From positions 62,001 to 126,000 of the forward strand of contig CAVPAL010000007.1 in the NCBI GenBank assembly GCA_963701435.1: 64,000 bases of DNA. Reading direction: 5' to 3'. The notes beneath the pieces were generated by a model. The model was not told the DNA's origin and ran no database searches. It was given only the letters and a program-made list of their open reading frames with translations. Both the position numbers and the translations under genes were made by a program. This DNA comes from JAACFF01 sp963701435 (lineage in GTDB: Bacteria > Chloroflexota > Anaerolineae > Promineifilales > Promineifilaceae). This document shows, piece by piece, positions 61,145 through 64,000 of this stretch; positions within the stretch are counted from its first letter, which is position 1; the number at the start of each line of letters is the position of its first letter.

Positions 61145-62587
61145 TTATTTTCCTGTGCCTTTTGCTGACGGCGTTACCTTATGCGGAAGTTGATAACGGC
61201 GATAATGTATGCGCGGCAATGCTGCCAAAGCAAGCGCTGTGACGACCAATGTTAAAGCCAACCAAATCCAGCCTTGATTATTGGCTTGCGGCAAAGGCGG
61301 CGCATCTGAAGGAATCATGGGGGTCATATACGGCCGTTCATCGACCAATTTCGGCTGTGGTTTAACCAGTGGGAACGCTCTTGATGCAAATTCAATCGCG
61401 TTACTTGCCGGACTGTAAATGAACAGGCGCAGCTTCGGTTCCTGCTGCATCAGATTCTCAAACAGCCGTTCCGATTTATATTCTATGTCGCCCTGGCCGT
61501 CTCCATCGGCGTCATAACCAACGTAATCACTCCAATAATTGCCCCGATCTTCCACCGTCCACTTGTTTTCGTGCAAAATCCCCCCGCCTGCCACGGCAAC
61601 CTGCTCTTCATTCTCGACAAAGCTGTTGCCGCTAAAATGGTTATTGCGTACGGAGGGCATCATTTGAACGCCAATATCGTTATAGGCAAAAACGTTGCCG
61701 CTGAATTGGCCGATGCTGTCTACTTCTCTTGGTGAGGTGTCCAAGTTTGCGCCGACGCGATTGTCCAAAAGAAGATTGTCGGTGACGATTGCATCATCCA
61801 TATCTTTTAGGCCAATGCCAAATCCGCTGGGGCCGCGGTTGCCTGCAATTGTATTGTGGTCCAGATGCACACGGCGGCTGTACATCAAAAAAACGCCTAC
61901 GGAATTATCCAGCAGCGTATTGTTTTCAACGACTGCATCATCGCAATACATAAAATGTAAGCCGTAACGGCCGTTACTGATCTGATTGTTGCGGACTATG
62001 ACCCTTTCTGAATACCACAACACCACGTCCCGCCCCTTGTTGATCAAATTGTCCTCGATCACTACATCGGTGCTGTACCAGACACGAATGGGGTCTCCGC
62101 GGCGGGGTAGATCTAAATCTTTACTGGTAATTACGTTGTTGCGAATGACGGCATTGTTCCCATTGCGCAAATAGATGCCAAAAAGCGTGTCTTCGAAACG
62201 ATTGTTTTCGATCAAAATATCGGCCGCTTCCAGAGCAATGCCGGAATTTTCCTGATCCAATGATTTGCCGCTGTTTTTGATCACAAAACCACGCAGGGTT
62301 GTACCTGGCGCCGTAAGGCTGACGACTGTGCCGTCATTTCCGCCATCAATGACTGGCCAATCAACGCCAATCAGCGTCAGAGGTTTGTTTACTTCAAGGG
62401 AACCATGGTAGACGCCGCCCGTGACCTGAATTGTGTCGCCAGGGTTTGCGTCGGCAACGGCCATCGCCAGATTTTCGGCCGTTACAGTGGTCACCTGCCC
62501 TTCAGCTTGAGCAAAAAGACGAGCTGCTCCCCCAAACAGGCAAATAAAAAGTAGGAATAATGCAACAATCCGCTTATGGAGCATCAT
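61145..62587 (-). CDS. nosD: Nitrous oxide reductase maturation protein NosD
   Basis: A periplasmic/extracytoplasmic right-handed beta-helix protein that works with NosFY in building the CuZ site. The 480 residues begin with a signal peptide (ALFLLFICLFGGAARLFA), contain many parallel beta-helix (CASH) turns such as IENNRFEDTLFGIYLRNGNNAVIRNN-like repeats between residues 100 and 330, and end in a membrane helix (WIWLALTLVVTALALAAL) and basic tail, an anchor not present in all NosD proteins. It is 2 bases from nosF. Confidence 0.92.
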   Translation of the reverse strand: MMLHKRIVALFLLFICLFGGAARLFAQAEGQVTTVTAENLAMAVADANPGDTIQVTGGVYHGSLEVNKPLTLIGVDWPVIDGGNDGTVVSLTAPGTTLRGFVIKNSGKSLDQENSGIALEAADILIENNRFEDTLFGIYLRNGNNAVIRNNVITSKDLDLPRRGDPIRVWYSTDVVIEDNLINKGRDVVLWYSERVIVRNNQISNGRYGLHFMYCDDAVVENNTLLDNSVGVFLMYSRRVHLDHNTIAGNRGPSGFGIGLKDMDDAIVTDNLLLDNRVGANLDTSPREVDSIGQFSGNVFAYNDIGVQMMPSVRNNHFSGNSFVENEEQVAVAGGGILHENKWTVEDRGNYWSDYVGYDADGDGQGDIEYKSERLFENLMQQEPKLRLFIYSPASNAIEFASRAFPLVKPQPKLVDERPYMTPMIPSDAPPLPQANNQGWIWLALTLVVTALALAALPRIHYRRYQLPHKVTPSAKGTGK

Positions 62588-62594
62588 ACCGTAC

Positions 62595-63257
62595 TTACTT
62601 TGCCGGTGCGCCAGCTACTAAAGGTTTATATGCTTTGCGATGGTAATACAAGCCCACAATAATGAGGATTGAAGCCAGTAAAGCCAGATATAAACCAGTC
62701 CCTGGCGTGGCCACAGTTTCAAACTGGGCTATCTTACCGCTCCCCAAAACAGAGGGCACAAATGGCTTGATCGCACTGCTTAAAGGCGCTGCAGGGTCCA
62801 AATTCGTGCCAAATTTCCACAACCACCATTGCAAATCTGCCAGGAACAAAAATGGCATCAATATTGCCGGCAGCACAAGCAGTACAACCCATTTGGTATG
62901 CACAAAAATAGCTGCCAAAATGAGGAGCGCCAGGGCCGCAATACCAATAACGCTCACAGATTTTTCAAATTGAGCCGCTTCATCTAAAGGACGCATACCA
63001 ATGTAATGATTGAGCCCATCGATCTCTGCCACATCTCCAGTTAATCGGTTGGCAAAGGCCGTAACACGCAAACCCTTGGGGTATTGTGGGGCCAGCAATT
63101 CCATTTCCCAATACGGCAGAAAAACCGAAATAATCAGCAAAACGGCCGCGGCGACAAATAATAGGGTCGGGACTAGATACCGCATGCGGTCACTTTCCAC
63201 CACATTTTCAGGCGCACGCGGCCCGATAAACTTCTGAAAAATACTCATTGTGCTCAT
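62595..63257 (-). CDS. NosB-like membrane protein
   Basis: A 220-residue protein with about five hydrophobic helices (residues 28-50, 100-120, 122-142 and 190-208 are clear) and a large outer loop after the first helix (YWEMELLAPQYPKGLRV). It sits between nosZ and nosD, the position taken by nosB in clade II nos clusters such as that of Wolinella. The identification rests on position and membrane character rather than a recognised motif. Confidence 0.65.
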   Translation of the reverse strand: MSTMSIFQKFIGPRAPENVVESDRMRYLVPTLLFVAAAVLLIISVFLPYWEMELLAPQYPKGLRVTAFANRLTGDVAEIDGLNHYIGMRPLDEAAQFEKSVSVIGIAALALLILAAIFVHTKWVVLLVLPAILMPFLFLADLQWWLWKFGTNLDPAAPLSSAIKPFVPSVLGSGKIAQFETVATPGTGLYLALLASILIIVGLYYHRKAYKPLVAGAPAK

Positions 63258-63335
63258 CTCTATCTGTGCGCTCTAAGGAATATTTTCCCGTGAGGAAATT
63301 ATTCGTGTGTCGCACGTCAGTTAAAAATCAAAAAG

Positions 63336-63368
63336 GATTGAGATTGAAAAAAACCTCCAATCTCAATC
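63336..63368 (-). terminator. Attenuator-type hairpin between nosZ and the nosB-like gene
   Basis: GATTGAGATTG and CAATCTCAATC form a perfect 11-bp stem; on the minus strand it is followed by CTTTTTG. It lies directly after the nosZ stop and would lower expression of the accessory genes relative to nosZ. Confidence 0.65.
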
Positions 63369-63393
63369 TCAATTATGTCATTTAGAAATCTTC

Positions 63394-64000
63394 CTATTCA
63401 CTCGGTTCAATCAGCAGGTAACCGGTCATCTCAAGGTGCAAAGCGGAGCAGAACTCAGTGCAATAGTATGAAAAAACGCCGTCTTCAGTGGCATCAAACT
63501 CGAACGTGGTCGCTTCACCCGGCTCAATACTCAAGTTGATATTGTAGTACGGGATGGAGAAGCCATGGGTGGCGTCGTATGCGCGCTCAACGTTGGTGAT
63601 GTGCCAGGTGACATGATCGCCTTTCTTGATATTGACGTGTTCCGGCGTAAAGTGGCTGCGAACGGCCGTCATCCAAATTTCAACCTCATTGCCATTACGC
63701 TCAATGCGTTCTTCGCCCAACTGCACGACGTTTGGATCAACAGAGTTTGTATGCGGATTCCAGCCGATTTCAGGATAAACCTCCCAAGGATCTAACTTAT
63801 CAGCCTTGATGATTTGGGCGTAATGCGGCTCGCCATCGGGAATCGGCAGGTCATAAATGACCGGCATGTTGGTTCCTGCTTCATTGATGTCAAGCAATTG
63901 GAAGTTCTGCGGCAACAGCGGCCCGACGTTGGCAAAGCGATCGATTGCCCACTTGTTCATAGAAACCAGATATCTACCATCCGGGCTGACGGTGTCGCCT
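63394..64000 (-). CDS. nosZ: Nitrous oxide reductase, C-terminal part
   Basis: Reduces N2O to N2. Only the last 201 codons are in the window; the 5' part runs off the right edge. The end of the beta-propeller (GDTVSPDGRYLVSMNKWAIDRF) and the cupredoxin CuA domain are visible: HFTPEHVNIKKGDHVTWHITN, THGFSIPYYN, and the CuA ligands in YYCTEFCSALHLEMTGYLL (Cys-x3-Cys-x3-His-x2-Met). Clade II is inferred from the gene order with a nosB-like gene; the signal peptide that would settle it is not in view. Confidence 0.93.
   Translation of the reverse strand, partial: GDTVSPDGRYLVSMNKWAIDRFANVGPLLPQNFQLLDINEAGTNMPVIYDLPIPDGEPHYAQIIKADKLDPWEVYPEIGWNPHTNSVDPNVVQLGEERIERNGNEVEIWMTAVRSHFTPEHVNIKKGDHVTWHITNVERAYDATHGFSIPYYNINLSIEPGEATTFEFDATEDGVFSYYCTEFCSALHLEMTGYLLIEPSE

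Larger units (their letters stand above)
481..63668. repeat. Highly iterated palindrome ACGGCCGT (about 77 copies)
   Basis: By eye count the 8-mer ACGGCCGT occurs about 77 times across the window, about half as AACGGCCGTT and a few as GAAACGGCCGTTTC or longer. Chance expectation for this base composition is about one. Almost all copies lie inside genes on either strand, in all reading frames, read as NGR, TAV or RP. Examples: 561, 3411, 7737, 13335, 18737, 21247, 26749, 33310, 36092, 39539, 48474, 57512, 59686, 63660. Confidence 0.9.

Noticed and set aside
481..63668. ACGGCCGT copies as CRISPR or phage-type repeats
   Set aside because: Copies are irregularly spaced, lie within genes in every frame, and share no spacer structure or flanking duplication.
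12..63990. tRNA genes
   Set aside because: No cloverleaf with a GTTCGAAT-type T arm was recognised on either strand; the few similar strings lie within coding sequence.

Overview
The window looks like a chromosomal segment of a Chloroflexota bacterium (probably an Anaerolineae/Ardenticatenia-type lineage from sludge or sediment). The grounds are the mix of families: divergent class I IleS, twin YfhO and GT39 membrane proteins, a clade II-style nos cluster, and a T-box leader on a gene outside the Firmicutes. The assignment is inferred from protein families, not from a marker-gene tree. No tRNA, rRNA, transposase, integrase, phage gene or CRISPR array was seen.

Layout. 1-4800: ileS (runs off the left edge), an unknown protein, and alaX behind a T-box leader. 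4965-7700: metallo-beta-lactamase protein, single-domain response regulator, small membrane protein, folD. 7690-8841: mobA and a frameshifted flavin-type oxidase gene. 9135-15015: aat, frameshifted prs, a cyclic-nucleotide-binding protein, GT4 glycosyltransferase, yraN, miaA, dus. 15016-18579: palindromic repeats, then hisN, a degenerate site-2-protease-like protein, holB and a patatin on the minus strand. 18676-28690: hutH, then a cell-envelope block with GT39 between two YfhO paralogues, one frameshifted, and an Lgt-like protein. 28811-32864: NDH-2, truncated mgsA, and a heme-copper/NnrS-like membrane protein with a PRC-like protein and a Crp/Fnr regulator. 33137-42128: ilvE, thiolase, DUF2332, an HTH regulator coupled to a PucC/BCD-type transporter, dinB, an M24 peptidase, a biotinyl-domain protein, a CBS protein. 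42393-47454: phoU-pstS-pstC-pstA-pstB'-pstB. 47826-54527: gpmI, methyltransferase, cytochrome P450, rpsT, glgB. 54528-55488: a gene-poor kilobase holding a candidate small RNA. 55489-58305: a large secreted glycosidase-like protein. 58268-64000: the nos cluster (DUF1858, cytochrome c, nosL, nosY, nosF, nosD, nosB-like, nosZ C-terminus).

Three signals stand out. First, the palindrome ACGGCCGT (often AACGGCCGTT, up to GGAAACGGCCGTTTCC) occurs about 77 times by eye count where about one is expected, nearly always inside genes; this resembles the cyanobacterial HIP1 phenomenon with another sequence. Second, the two tandem PstB ATPases carry complementary defects (one lacks the catalytic Glu and Q-loop Gln but keeps LSGGQ; the other keeps those residues but has LNPGQ), as expected of an obligate heterodimer with one degenerate ATP site. 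Third, a promoter, a roughly 144-nt C-rich structured RNA and a double terminator lie between glgB and the secreted protein.

Three genes (prs, the flavin oxidase-like gene, one yfhO) carry single-base frameshifts, so assembly error must be excluded before calling them pseudogenes. The nos cluster, NDH-2 and Crp/Fnr-linked membrane protein suggest a facultatively respiring cell able to reduce N2O.
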